Source: Ochotona curzoniae (lineage: Eukaryota; Chordata; Mammalia; Lagomorpha; Ochotonidae). From it: a DNA stretch of 64,000 bases. The notes beneath the pieces are model-generated. The model saw only the letters and a list, made by a program, of their open reading frames with translations, searched no databases and was not told where the DNA came from. Of this stretch, positions 49,634-61,884 are shown in pieces. Positions within the stretch are counted from its first letter, which is position 1, and every line of letters starts with the position of its first letter. The stretch spans positions 9,181,001-9,245,000 of the forward strand of contig NW_024466307.1 of the NCBI RefSeq assembly GCF_017591425.1, given 5' to 3'. Made by a program: the position numbers and the translations under genes.

Positions 49634-49843
49634 ATGCTGCAGCCCGTGGTGTTGCAGCCCACATGGGTGCTGGCTGGAGTACCAGCTGTTGCACTTCCAA
49701 TTCAGCTCCCTTGTAATGTGTCTGCTAAAGGATGGTCTAAGTGCTTGGGCCCTTACTCCTGGCTCCTGGTTGTGGGCATTAAAGCCATCTGGGAAGTGAA
49801 GCAGTGGATGGAGAATCTCTCCCACTCTCCATCCCTCTCTTGA
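49634..49843 (+). mobile_element. CSINE, old and diverged
   Basis: 'GCAGCCCGTGGTGTTGCAGCCCACATGGGTGC', 'GCTGTTGCACTTCCAATTCAGCTCCC', 'AGTGCTTGGGCCC', 'GAAGCAGTGGATGGAGAATCTCTCCC' follow the C-repeat order. Confidence 0.8.
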
Positions 49844-51921
49844 TGTTAGCTGCACGTTTCAAATGCACAAAGCTTTTAAAACACTAGAAACAGGAAATAA
49901 TAATAATGATAATTATCATAATTTACATCTGGTGGTTATAGGTTTTGGTTTGGAAAATATAAATGCTTTGGGATGTAAAAAACATTTACAATAAAAAAAG
50001 CTTACATTGATTTTTAAGCTACTGGTTAAGCCTTTTCTTCTTTCCAGTGACATGTTAAAAAAATGTTTCAGCTTAAAATAACAAGAAAGCTAAAGATGTA
50101 GTATAGTTGGGGCTACTCAGTGTCTAATGAGAGCAAAATCCAGGATGAACAGCAGCAGCCCCTGGTGGTCTAAGAGAAAAAAATACATGATCTGTAGTTA
50201 TGGGGGTGGTAACTTTTTTTTTAAATATATGTACATATTTAGCCATTTGACTACGTTCTCAACCCAACACATTAAAAAACAGATGCTTTAAAAAATGATC
50301 TGTTGGCAAGATGCTTGTTAAAATTTTATCAGTTGAAATATTAAAATTCATTATGAATTAATTAACACATTATATAAAAATAAAATGTTTTTGTTTCATC
50401 GTTTTACAAAGTACGATAACCAGTGGTGATTAACACTGGGAATTTTTGTGTCTTGATATGTGTTGCTCAAAAAGAGACTGAATTTATAGGATTACCACTA
50501 AATTGATGACATTTTCTGTCTTCACTCTAGAATTCAGTTGGCAGATGTTTTTGAGAACAAAAAATTCCATCTTATTACAACACATATTAGGCAGGTTTTC
50601 CTGCCAGGCATGTCTGACATGATGTTTATTGCTTAGACCAAATCATTCCCCTTAATAAGCCATAATACATGCCAGCAAGTACATTATTTCAGAATTAAGG
50701 AAAGTTGCCACAGTAAGTTGAAACAGTAAGTTCTTTGATCTCTCTTACTTTGTTCCTCATGCATCAAAAAAGTGCTACATAATCCACGTCAGTCATGTCT
50801 ATTTATGCCCATTTAACAACAAAATAAAATCATACATTGTTAATCTTAAAGTTTTAGATGTGGATTTTACTATTGGACCAGATTTCTGCATGGGCACTGC
50901 AGACACCTGGAAAGATTTGAGAAGATACTAGCTACTTATAAAACAGTGAGAAAGAAACAGGGAGGGAGAAAAAGTTCACACATCTTTAAATATACTAGGA
51001 AATATAATGGTTCTATTGGTTAAATATTTGTTGGTTGTAATATAAACAATGGAATATAATTGTTAAAATATGAGATAGAAATGATGTTGGCGGCATTCGT
51101 GTGCAAAAGAGGTCCAGAAGAGAAGGAAGAATGACATTTAATAGCCCTCTCCCAAACTGTGAACAAACTCAAGTCAGAACATTAAAAATATATTTTTTCA
51201 AAAGAGAGCTTCAGTTTCTGAAAGTTGGCTGCTTGTGAACAATCGCAAAAAAATTCATGAGTGCTGGAAAAAATCAGAAAGCTAGTCAACATCAAATATC
51301 TCGCTTGTTAAGGAATAAGATTTTTGATGGATGTCAACAAGCGATCAATCCATAAATATTTGAGCATCTTCAATGTGCAATGCCAGGCTCTGCCAAGATT
51401 CCCATGCTGTGAATGACTACTCAGCATTTGGACTTTTTCTTCTGTGGCCACGTGACTCTCCACCCTCAGCACCTCTTTTTAGTTTTGTCTTTTCTCCCGA
51501 TTAAAGACCTCATTCCTCTTTACTTCCATCAGGACAGTCTACAATTAAGTTTCACCTTGAGAAACAAACTGCAACAGATCCAGGCCAACATCACAAAGAC
51601 TGGGGCAAGGAACTTCCCCAAAGTTCTAGTTATATTTTGTAAGGTTCTACTAATGGATCTTCACTAGTCTGAGCATTTGCCACCCCCTTGAACTCCAATT
51701 TTATGCTTTTGCTTTGATGCTGAAGTTCTGTTGTTTAGACAGTTCAAGATGAAGACCTAAAATTTTTCCTTTGCATTTTGGTGAGTTTAGTGTCAATTTC
51801 TCATTCTCCCACAATCTGCCCCTTTAATAACAACAGGGAGTCCTATCTATACTTATTTTAAAATATAAATTATATATTAAATGCAGAGTGACACATATAG
51901 CAACATACCTTTTATGTAATG
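49844..51921. other. Intronic sequence without recognised features
   Basis: AT-rich, no exon. The 84-codon ORF at 51413 has no recognisable domain. A short patch around 50570-50690 is of higher complexity. Confidence 0.5.
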
Positions 51922-52152
51922 ATTCTCTCCCCCAATGTCCACAACATCCAGGTCTAGGCTAGTATAAAGGCAAGAACCAGGAACGACATCCTGGTCTTCA
52001 TGGTGGGTAAAGGCATAGACATTTTTGGGCCATTTTCTGTTCTCTTCTCAAAAGCATCAGCAGAGAGCCAGATGAGAAATGGAGCAACTTGGACTTGAAC
52101 AAGCAGACTGCTATGGACTGCTGGTAATACAAGCAGTGCTACAATGCCAGAA
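51922..52152 (-). mobile_element. CSINE-like, old and diverged
   Basis: 'GGCAAGAACCAGGAACGACATCCTGGTC', 'AGCAGAGAGCCAGATGAGAAATGGAGCAACTTGGACTTGAAC' and 'AGTGCTACAATGCCAGAAC' match a C-repeat on the minus strand. Confidence 0.7.
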
Positions 52153-53184
52153 CTATAAATCTACTTAGTATTAGGATCTTACATGGAATGTCAAATTCTA
52201 CAAACCATGCTCAAATGTTTAGTAGATGAAGGGAGACCCATTAAAGATAAACTGGCATATTAACAGTCAGAGACAAAAGTTTAAGAGATGTCTCAAAAAT
52301 AATATGATAAATTCCACAGAAGTCTCTAGGTCTTTCTAAGGAAAAGCCATTTGTGGTATTAATGAGGAGAAGTGATGGAATTTTAGCTGGGCTCCAAAGA
52401 ATGGACAGAACTTGGATTAGAGAAAAGGACAGGAAGCCAAGTTACAGATTTCACAGGGAAGACATAAAGTTTGTACAGCAGAGGCGAGCACAGAAGTCTG
52501 GCTGTGTTTATGAAGAAGTGTGTAAAGCGGAAGGTCGGAATGAAACATTTCCATTTTCACCTATAGTTTTAGCACTACGGTAATACAGCAAAAGGAAAAC
52601 AGGATATTCTACTTCTATACACACAGAATGTATAGATCAGTTCAGGAATCAAATGAGTCTTCAGCACTGCCCTTTTAATCAATTTTTGGAATAAAAATTC
52701 AAATCGGTGACCCACAAAGACTTTGTTTTTGCTCTCCTAAAACAAGTAGCACACTTTAATAGTATAGTACATGTTCAAAGTTTGAGATTTCAGGGGTAGT
52801 ACCAACGTCTTGTTCTCAATTCACTGAGTCTGACGTAGGTCCTGGGGAAACTGCATTGGGCAAAACAGGCTCAGAACTGGTCCTGTGGAACTCTCACCAA
52901 GAGCTCTGTGATGCTGGGGAAATTTCTCCAAGACCTTAACACATGGTTCATTCACTGTCAATCTGAACCAGCAGTAGTGACCTTATTATAAGAAAATATA
53001 CTATTTAAATATGAAAGTAATTTAGACATTTAACAGTGTCTATACATAACTTGCCAAGATCCACCCAGTCATCAACAGATAGTTTATTATGTCACACTTT
53101 CATATAGTTTAGCTGTAATGTTTCAGTTGTAAATTGTTTTCAATTGGTAGAACGATGTGGAAAGGAGGGAAGGCGACAAGCATA

Positions 53185-53285
53185 CGCTGTGATTAGAAGT
53201 ACTCATTTCTGCACTTAGTTCTACCATTGACTGTCTGTATGGTCCTGGGCAAACACCTGTACATCAGTTCCTTTAACAAGAATGA
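53185..53285 (+). repeat. MIR-like fragment
   Basis: 'CACTTAGTTCTACCATTGACTGTCTGTATGGTCCTGGGCAAAC' matches the MIR core 'ACTTACTAGCTGTGTGACCTTGGGCAAG'. Confidence 0.65.
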
Positions 53286-53335
53286 GTTTTTGAAAACATT
53301 TTTCTATGAACTTGAACATATTTTAATGTTACCTA

Positions 53336-53693
53336 TTTTCTTTATTTTAAAGGCAAAGACAGAGAGGGACAGAAAAGAAGAGTAGGAGCAAGAAGAGGAG
53401 AACCTGAGTAAAAGTGAGAGACAGGGACAGAGAACACTCCCACCTGCTGGGCCATTCTCTGTCTACAACGGCTGGGGTTGGCCAACCTGCAGTCAGAAGA
53501 TAGAACCACCATCCATTTCCCCCACACAAATGGCCAGGACTTAAAGACTTCAACCATCATCCACTGTCTCCCAAGCTGCACAGCAGCAAGAAGCTGGAAT
53601 GAAGAGAAAGCTAGGACTTGAACCAAGGCACTATATATGCGAGGCACCCATGCCAAGTGGCAGCTTTACTGTCACAAGAAATGCCTGTCTGAA
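53336..53693 (-). mobile_element. CSINE, old, with expanded GA-rich part
   Basis: Begins 'TTTTCTTTATTTTAAAGGCAAAGACAGAGAGGG', has a long purine stretch to about 53435, then 'CACCTGCTGGGCCATTCTCTG', 'AAGCTGGAATGAAGAGAAAGCTAGGACTTGAACC' and head end 'CTTTACTGTCACAAGAAATGCC'. Confidence 0.8.
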
Positions 53694-56054
53694 ACCCTTC
53701 CCACCTCTACTCTGGTGCAAAAACATGCAATGTAAATGTCTAAGAAGTATATAAACTGAAAGTTACTTATTTCCATCACCTGCCATGCTCTCTAGAAAAC
53801 TTACAATGACTGTCATTTGGATGTATGTAAGAGAAGAAATATGCTCTTAAGTAGATCAAAGAACCTAAGAATTAGTATATAGAAAATGAACCCACTTTTC
53901 TCTTTACCACTTCAAGTCCAAGCCGTACAATCTAGAAGCAAGTCTGATGAGTAGCCAACACATCTATGCTATTCTGCACAATCCCAGATTTTAAAAGAAA
54001 GAGTAATTATTAAGAGAAAGCATTTAATAACTAAAACTACCAAACATGAGTTGTTCTGCCTTCATGAGTCCATTTTTAAGTTTCAGTGCTTTGGATGGAT
54101 TGGTGAATGAGGCACAAAGACTTAAGGAAAAGAAGTAGAAGTGGCAGGAGCGTGAACAAGAGACAAGAATTAAGGAAAGAAGACAAAAGGAAAGAAAGCA
54201 GGTCTCAATAATGAAGCAACATAAAAGGATTTTTCCCCCTTGGAGTAAGAAAAACTAAATGCAGGGATAAATGAAGCAGATGTGAACAACAGGATAAAGA
54301 AAATGCATGCACACAAGAGGACAAAAGAGAGAATCAAAGCAATGATGACAAGATAAAGAGAAAATAGAAAAGAAGAAATAAACCTACAGGGCAGATGTCT
54401 GAAATAGATGCTCAATCTACATATGTTGTAAGCAAATAAAAACAGGATATTTGAGAAATTAAAAAAACTCACAAAATTGCTTACTTTTTATTTGCATTTT
54501 ACATGGATGAGTGGATACTCTTTGTCTATTTTAGAAACCTTATGTAATTCATTTCGGGTATGAGTGATAACTTTTTAACATTTTACGAGTAACATTGTGA
54601 TACTTGACACACTAGATCACATATCAGGAATTGTTAGGACTCTAAGAAGGCAACATCATGACCCACGAGAAGTCAAGAAACAGGTAATGCAGTTCCATCG
54701 GAACACAAGCTTCTTAGTTATTCCATATCTATTAACTGCTCTTTTTGCAAATGATATATCAAATAGTAAGATGTTTTCCAGAATTTAAAATACTGTAATC
54801 ACCCGGTTTTTGCACAATTCATGAGATAAAGTGCTTTTAGGATATCTGGTCAGCATATATTTTGGGGGTCTTGAGAATTCATATACTGATTTCTTTATCA
54901 CATACTGTCAAAACTTATTTCCACAAATCTATCTGTAAACCTTGACTGCTTCAATCCAAAAGGCATTTTTCTTAATGAGCTAGAAGTATAAGAGAATAAA
55001 AATTCAGAAAGGTTTTCCTTCATAGGTGGTATGAATATTGTACCACAGATATTTTAAAGTAAATGTTAAATAGCTGAAGGTTAAAAAGCTAACATATTTT
55101 TACTATCCCATAATTTATCTTGTAAAATGCTAAACTGTCTGTTTCAATGTCCTAGATTACTCACTTTTGAAGAACCTATACATTTACTGTTTTAGTCAGT
55201 CACATTTTCACATGCTTTACTACTACATTTAATTCCTGGTGTCCATAATAAGCGTATTGAGAAATTATACAAATCTGTTGAATACATATAACACACAGTC
55301 TGTATATCCAGTAGAATATGTCGCAGTGCACACACTGCTGTTTGTGCCCCCTACAGACTTGGAAGCACCTGGGCAGCCCTGGGATAACGATCCCATGCTG
55401 CTAGCATTATCAAGTGCAGACATTCCCTGGATAAGAACAGAGCAAAGGACAGTGTTTCCTCTTTACACCATCCCTGCACGAGTTTGGTGGCAATATTTCT
55501 TAATGCATGCTCTCCCTCCTTCAGTCTGCCTAGAGAAGTCAGGATAAAGCACCAGGAATGGATGGTTGGTTAGTGGAAAATAACGTATTATCCAGAAAAC
55601 TCAGCACCCAGGATGATGGCTGTTTGGCTCAGTGCATTATTAAATCAACAAGTATCAGCTCTTAAAATGACTAGAATACATGCATTTTCTCATATGGACA
55701 ATATAGCAGGTTAAAACATTAAGGGAACAAAACATTAGGAAGTTGGATTGGAAAGTTTTCTTCCTTTTGCATGTATCACCATAAATTTATTTTAAAATTT
55801 CTTTAAATAAATATATGACACAGAGGACAGCAGTTACATTGGAAACTTCCGTAAAATGTTAACACTAAAGTAAGAATATTGTGTTTTGTGAGTTTGAACT
55901 AAAAACAGAAACATATTTGAATAAACAACCATGGAAAAGAAATGGATAAAATGAAAAGAATTAACAGCTCATTTTATGAAACAAAAAGAATCATTTTATA
56001 GGAAATAAAACACAGATAAAGGCAGTAATAAAGGGAAGAAGTGATCTCACTTAC
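53694..56054. other. Intronic sequence without recognised features
   Basis: Contains a purine-rich region (54120-54390), whose complement gives a spurious 100-codon ORF, and a 102-codon ORF at 55239-55547 with no recognisable domain. Nothing else identified. Confidence 0.5.
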
Positions 56055-56273
56055 TCTGATATACAACTGCATCATTTCTTTCTCCCGTTGGGGGTTTCGA
56101 TACTTCTCATAGAAATCACGCCGCTTCTTTGTCTCTTTCGAGACTTTATCTTTCCTTTCCCGCTTTTCTGCTGGTTCATCTGAACCGTCGGAAGATGACT
56201 GCACGTGAGACTTGAGCTTTTCGACTTCAATATAGTTTTCGTTGGGATTCAGGACTATTACCCCATAGCCTTC
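56055..56273 (-). CDS. FAM172A: FAM172A (ARB2A) internal coding exon, 73 codons
   Basis: Read on the minus strand, a pyrimidine-rich acceptor (TTCTTCCATTTCCAAACAG) precedes an open 219-nt exon that ends at a consensus donor, AGA|GTAAGT. The peptide begins [19 protein letters not shown], continues through a Ser/Asp/Glu-rich stretch ([12 protein letters not shown]), then a very basic run ([16 protein letters not shown]) and ends [12 protein letters not shown] recognise this as the middle of FAM172A/ARB2A, an ARB2-domain protein described as a nuclear co-transcriptional/splicing regulator that interacts with CHD7 and AGO2. [11 protein letters not shown] is a core beta-strand and loop of the alpha/beta-hydrolase-like fold. 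The basic run resembles a bipartite nuclear localisation signal, which is inference. The exon starts and ends in phase 0, so it joins directly to the exon at 23944-24063. No stop or frameshift is seen, so it looks functional. Confidence 0.95.
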
Positions 56274-56537
56274 CTGTTTGGAAATGGAAGAAAATGTGTA
56301 ATTTAGCCTTAAAATCAGTTTCTAAAATTCGAATCACTAAAACATTCCACATTCCTTTAGAGAACACTACTGCTTCAATTTTCCCAAAAGAAAATAATTT
56401 AAATGTGTTTCCATTTACTACACCTATAAACAACTATTTATGACCCGCAAGAATGGAACTTCAAAAATGACTGAATAACTTATCAAATAATAGGTATACT
56501 TTCAAGCCACATATTTATAATATATATTTGGAGGAAT

Positions 56538-56579
56538 ATTCAATTTCACAGAGGAATAACAACCTCTGTGAAATTGAAT
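56538..56579. repeat. Perfect inverted repeat, 17-bp arms, 8-nt loop
   Basis: ATTCAATTTCACAGAGG at 56538-56554 is exactly reverse-complemented at 56563-56579, with AATAACAA between. It lies about 265 bp upstream (gene orientation) of the EGYG exon. The arms are too short for a microRNA precursor. Confidence 0.97.
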
Positions 56580-56872
56580 CCTACTGTTCAAAGTACATTT
56601 TGTAGGATTTTTACTTTATAGCTGCCTCTTAATGAGCATTTTTGTTTCCAAAGTATAAAACAAAGCAAAAAAGAAAACAAAAGCCCCCCAAAGCAATTAA
56701 AAACGAGTAAGTCTAACATTCTGCAAATTTACATATTTATGTCTACCTGTGCACCTTGGATTTTATTCATCTCTTTTCAGGAGGCCAGATAAAGAAAAAA
56801 AACAAAATGTACCAATGTTTGGAAACAACTCTTAGATGTCGAAATCTCCTTTTGCAAATGACCATGACAATT

Positions 56873-56899
56873 TTTACATGTTTACAGGAAACATGTAAA
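56873..56899. repeat. Perfect inverted repeat, 11-bp arms, 5-nt loop
   Basis: TTTACATGTTT / ACAGG / AAACATGTAAA. Confidence 0.95.
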
Positions 56900-58119
56900 T
56901 TTCAAACTTTAAAAATACAACCTGATGAATGAAGTATTAAGGCTTAAAATTTAGAGAACACATTTTTCTATCAGATGTATTTCTAGCAATAAAAACATTA
57001 ATATGCTTACAAATAAGGAAACTTCTCATATTCATGCTATAAATGACTAACAACATGTGGTGTGCGACACAAATTGTTGAAGCTATTATATATCTTATCC
57101 TACTATTCAGCTCTATGCTGTGGGTATCTGAATTACATTCTTGCAAAACTCTTTCAGGCCATATATACGTAATACACACAAGCAAATAAAAAAATCTCAT
57201 TAACATAAACAAAAGATGACTTTATATCTGATAGCAGCAATAATCAACTCACACTAACACAGACTCAATCATCTTATTTTAAAACATGTGAAAATGCACT
57301 TCTGAGTTGGTTTCTTGTGGCTGATTTCACAAACCATTCCGGAAACTCACTGGGATTCTTCCAATCCTTTCCTCCTGCGCCTATCAGAAGCTATTACAAA
57401 AGCCATGGATTCCTTCCCAAATTTTAGCATCAGTGAAGTCCTGATTTTTAGTCTTGTGTTCAAAATTAAAATATAGCATCTACACACATGAAAACTGTAT
57501 AACACATACCAAAATAATGAACATACCACAAATTCCTCAACATAAAAATTTCAGAAAAATGTCTTTCATGCAATAATTATAAAACACTCCAAAGAGTTTA
57601 ATTTAAATATTTGACTTGAAATAACTAAGGCTTTTTTTTTTTTTAAGTTTCTTGATGGCTAAGTCTTAAGTTTTACGAACAAAAGAAACTATTTGGTTCT
57701 GCTTTATTCTAATCTGTATAACTGTTCAGAAGGCTTGTAATTCATTGTAATCACTGTCAGGTAGACAGATTGTCACTTGGTGATTTTCTACAGTTGGACA
57801 CACTTGACTACTTATTAAAATCACATTTGCAGTAAGTTCCTACCCCTCTTCCTTGTGCCTCTTACAACTTTTCACGCCCTTCTCAAATTTCAGCTATGAG
57901 TTCTCCTCCCACCAGAAGTAAGTTAAAGAACACTGTTGCACTCTGCTAACCAGGGTGAAATAGAGGCATTCAGGGCACTGTCTCTGGCGTAAGGAACATA
58001 GTCAAAAAAGGTCACCACAGGCCAAAAAGAAAATTGCCTCCTTACTAGATTCCGTACCGTGAGTAAGTGGTCTCCTGTCATGTTTCTTTCCTGCCTTCTC
58101 TGAGTGAATTGGACTTTAA

Positions 58120-58141
58120 ACACACACACACACACACACAA
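58120..58141 (+). repeat. (CA)n microsatellite, 22 bp
   Basis: Perfect CA repeat, followed by an imperfect CACACT continuation. Confidence 0.95.
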
Positions 58142-60659
58142 CCTCACACTCACACAGGAGTCACAGTCAGCAGGCCTTAAGTAGAATCTCCTAGCTCTCA
58201 GTGACAACATTTTAATGATAAAAGGAAAAACTTAAAATGCAAAGTAGCAAAAGGAGACTTTTAATAAATTGGGGAAACATAAGCATCATATTTCTATATC
58301 CAATGAAATTCAAATAAAAGTGAACTCTTTCAGCAAAATTTATATCCATCAGAATCACAAAGCCACTACCCTAAATTACAACTTAAACATTAGAAATAAC
58401 ATTTGCATAATATCAGCATTAGTTGAGCAGGTTTCACTTCAATTTTCAGAAACCATAGATTGAACATTATTGTGCCTATTTGCTCTTGAAGTCTTTGAAA
58501 TTTGATGTGTCCCAGCTATGTTAAGTATAAACAACACACACATAAATCATCAAAGAAGTAGTATTTGTCTAAATTATTGATTATGTAACTGAAAATTACA
58601 TGACTCATTTGTTCAATTTTATAAAGGCACAATGTCAATTTTTCACTGAGGCATCAATGGATGAAAAATGATTCTATTTTTAAAACATCACTACATAAAT
58701 CAATTAAAGAACCATCACTTAGATTTCAACATTGAACATTTTTTTTAACATACCTAAATTGTTTAGAATATATTTTATCTTTGGGTTTTTCCAATGACCA
58801 ATTTAATTAATAGTAGTAGTAACAATCAAGAAATATATCCAGGAGCATTTTCTGAAGAAATCAGAGCTTATTTTAATGAATATCTACTGCAAATTCAATC
58901 AGCCTGTTTAAAATTGAGAGTTTTCAACTAAATTTTTTGGATAGGTGAGTGCATTATTCACAGAGACTAGTCAATGGTTTCATAAGAACAGGAGAGAGCA
59001 GGAGCGATAAAACAAAGCTAACTACCCCAACTCCATGCTCAAAGGACAGTAAAATTCATTTTTTCCCTTATTTTCTCTATCATATATAACAAAGGCAGAA
59101 ACATTCACAGATGTAAGCAACAACCATTACGCCATGTCAACCTCAAAACATGGAAACTAAATAGTCAAAGCAAACAAAGTAAAGCAAAACTGAAATAAAG
59201 TCCCAGTAGTTAAACTGAACTGTTTCAAATAGACAGGAATCAACTCACATGTATAAAGACTTAGAACAAACATCTGTTTAAAATGTGACTCTAGTCCCCA
59301 ACATTCAATAGATACACAAAAATTTAAGAGGAGATGTTAGTGTGGTCTTTCAGGAGGGTCGCTATAAAGTTTATAAAACTACACTGGCATAAACTCCATG
59401 GCTACTCTAATGAGGAAGCCTCCCTCATTTAAGCTAAAAGTCTTAAACATTTTATATTACAGCATTCCTTCCATATTTCACTATTCCTTTAGCATGCTAA
59501 ATTTCTCCTAAGATGTAGTGAGCTCATCTCAAACACACATGGAAACTTCTTCAGTTATCTTAAACAAGATGAAATGATCAACTTCATTACTTAGCATGCT
59601 ACAAGTAAAGAAATAAGATTTCTGGCAACATTTATAATGATGTTCCCAAATCAATTCCAATATCCAACACTTCACAAGACAAAGCATACATGGAATTGCT
59701 AATTAACTCCAGTTTGATCACACGGTCTAGTGGAAGATCAAGAGGACAGACAGGAGTGAAAGTGAGTTTCATCGTTTTATTTCATCCCACCTTATTTTAT
59801 GTACTTTTGTAATTACAAACACAATTTCATTTGCAGATCTATGTCCATAAGGTATAAATTATGGGGTCTGAATCAGAACCCTCAAAAGTTTGTCATTTTA
59901 CTCAGCATAAGTACTTGCTAAGACTTAAACAGACTACAGAGGTCTCCAGGCCTTCTTTTCTTAGAAGTTTATAAGTACGAATACTAATAAACAAGAGTTC
60001 ATTTATCATTCAATCAACAAATGATGCTTAGATCAGGGAAGCCTAAAACAGACAGCTGATACCAAATATGAAGAGCCAAAGAGGAAATCTTGCTAAAGGA
60101 ATGAAATCAGCAGAGAAATGTAGTTATCAAGAAAATCCTCAAATAGATAAACTTTTAACATGCCCAAACAAAGCCTGTTTGACCCCAAAAGAAGTCCTGC
60201 TAACACTGAAGATTTATCCAAGTTAATTTTCGTATTAATTGTTAGTAATAAGGGAAATGGAAAACAGGGGCAAATTTTACATCTTTTCAAATCTCTTGTG
60301 GTTGGAGCAAAAAAAAAAAAAAAAGTCAGCTGAAAGTACTCAGGTCTGCATATTAACCTGCCAATACATCAAGCCACATGTGACCACAGAGGTCAGGGGC
60401 CAGGGCAGAAGCCTTTGACCTCTGAGACTATCCAGTTGGGTCTTCAGGCAATGCTCTATAGGAGATCATTTTACACAGATTTATCAATCTTATTTTTCAA
60501 GTACAGCATTCTATCTGTTTCGTTTGAAAGACAGTAGGTTCTCATCCTCCAGGGAAATGAAACCCAAAGTGTTTTTATCTATAAACAACAGCTACCTGTG
60601 GTTCAAATGGACAAACATTACTGCCCATTCATCTTTTCTGAAATACATACTTCGTGTTT

Positions 60660-60860
60660 TATTCTCATCCTTTTCGCGGCGAAGGTGTGCACATGTCACT
60701 GTTGCAATGTCCTAGGTGCAACAGTGAGATGAGGTCATGACAACCAATCAGAAGTCACTAGTGAAGCGTTAAAGTAAACATAGCTGTTGGAGCCGCGGCT
60801 CTGCTTGAAAAATGCCCCCTCCATTATTTCAGCAATTTTCTCAAGACGTGACCTGGGACT
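60660..60860. promoter_or_regulatory. Candidate regulatory patch: CpGs, palindromes and a CCAAT motif
   Basis: Non-repetitive sequence with TTCGCGGCGAA (60673-60683), inverted arms TCACTGTTGCA/TGCAACAGTGA (60696-60706 and 60717-60727), a CRE-like GAGGTCATGAC (60731-60741), CCAATCA (60744-60750) and GAGCCGCGGCTC (60790-60801). The retained CpGs stand out in AT-rich intron. No transcript or TATA box is evident; regulatory function is inference. Confidence 0.35.
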
Positions 60861-61196
60861 GAAATGCCTGAAATGTTACTTGACTCTGTTTTGTGCTTCT
60901 TCTCAACATGCACTTAGGTATTAGCATTCTAATATTTTGCAAAGTGTTCTTTATGACCATACTTCAAGTTGCAGCTTCCTGAGTTCTAAGCCTATGTTTC
61001 ATGTATTAAAATATCATAATATGGACCAGCATAGATTATCCCAGTTAAGTTTCCAACTTCAAATAGCTCATCAAGTTAGTCAGTAAAAGAAAACATGCCA
61101 CAAAAAGTTTCAGAGGACCACCTGTTGTCTATTATTTTTACATAGCACTTACTCATAAATCATAACACAGGGTAATTAATCAAGCTGTCAAAGAGA

Positions 61197-61257
61197 AGGT
61201 CAAAGGTTATTTGGTAGAGTCAGAAGGTCATGCATGGGCTGATAGAGGTCAGGGTCA
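61197..61257 (+). promoter_or_regulatory. Cluster of nuclear-receptor half-sites (DR1 and DR0)
   Basis: AGGTCA-A-AGGTTA (61197-61209) is a DR1-type direct repeat, a lone AGGTCA lies at 61225-61230, and AGGTCAGGGTCA (61246-61257) is a DR0. DR1 elements are bound by COUP-TF, HNF4 and RXR-type receptors. That these sites are used is inference. Confidence 0.4.
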
Positions 61258-61884
61258 CACTGCATTCCTCATTATCAAGTTGGGATGAGAGACGGCCCAA
61301 GCAAACAAAAGTGAAAGCAGATGGAGAAGTGAGTGGATAAAGAAAAAAGAAAGAAAAAAAGAAAAGAAAATTTTGCAAACAAAAAGAAAAGTGAAAGAAG
61401 ACTGTCAGCTGCATTCAAATAGAGAATAGAGAAGAAAAGAAATACACTGAAATGTGTTCAAAGGAGCTCGAGGACATAAAGAAACTACAGATTTATTAAT
61501 TAAATAAATTGCATATAACTTCTCTTGGCCATTTTACTAGTGTGCACCAAGTAATATTCACAACTACTTGCTTACCATCTCTGTACCTTCTCTAGCTACT
61601 TCCCTCAAGGTTAACTCAGGCAAGGCAAAGAGTTTCAAGGATGAGGGTATGATTTACAAAAACAGAACACAAGGAAAAATAAACAAAAACCCCACCCCTT
61701 AACTTTTAATAATGAGAGGGATCCCCCATTATTATTGTTTCTGGGTTGCTACATACATGTAAATACTTTTAAACCATAGAACAGATCATCTCTTGAGTAT
61801 GATACAAAGATACACACACAAACATAAATGCATCATAAAAGTCCTTTGGAATAACAAAAGAGTTATAAAATATTCTATTATTAC

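Larger units (their letters stand above)
24064..56054 (-). other. FAM172A: FAM172A intron, about 32 kb, GT-AG
   Basis: This is the sequence between the two exons, starting GTAAGT and ending TTTTTAG in gene orientation. It contains the young L1, most of the CSINEs, L2, ancient L1M, a hAT relic and two candidate noncoding elements, each listed separately. In human, the intronless POU5F2 gene lies within a FAM172A intron; I saw no POU-domain reading frame here. Confidence 0.85.

Noticed and set aside
49272..49843. 119- and 133-codon ORFs
   Set aside because: Overlap an LTR-like remnant and an old CSINE; no domain seen.
24064..56054. Search for an intronic POU5F2 gene
   Set aside because: No POU-specific or homeodomain motif was found in any listed frame; it may be absent or lie in another intron outside the window.
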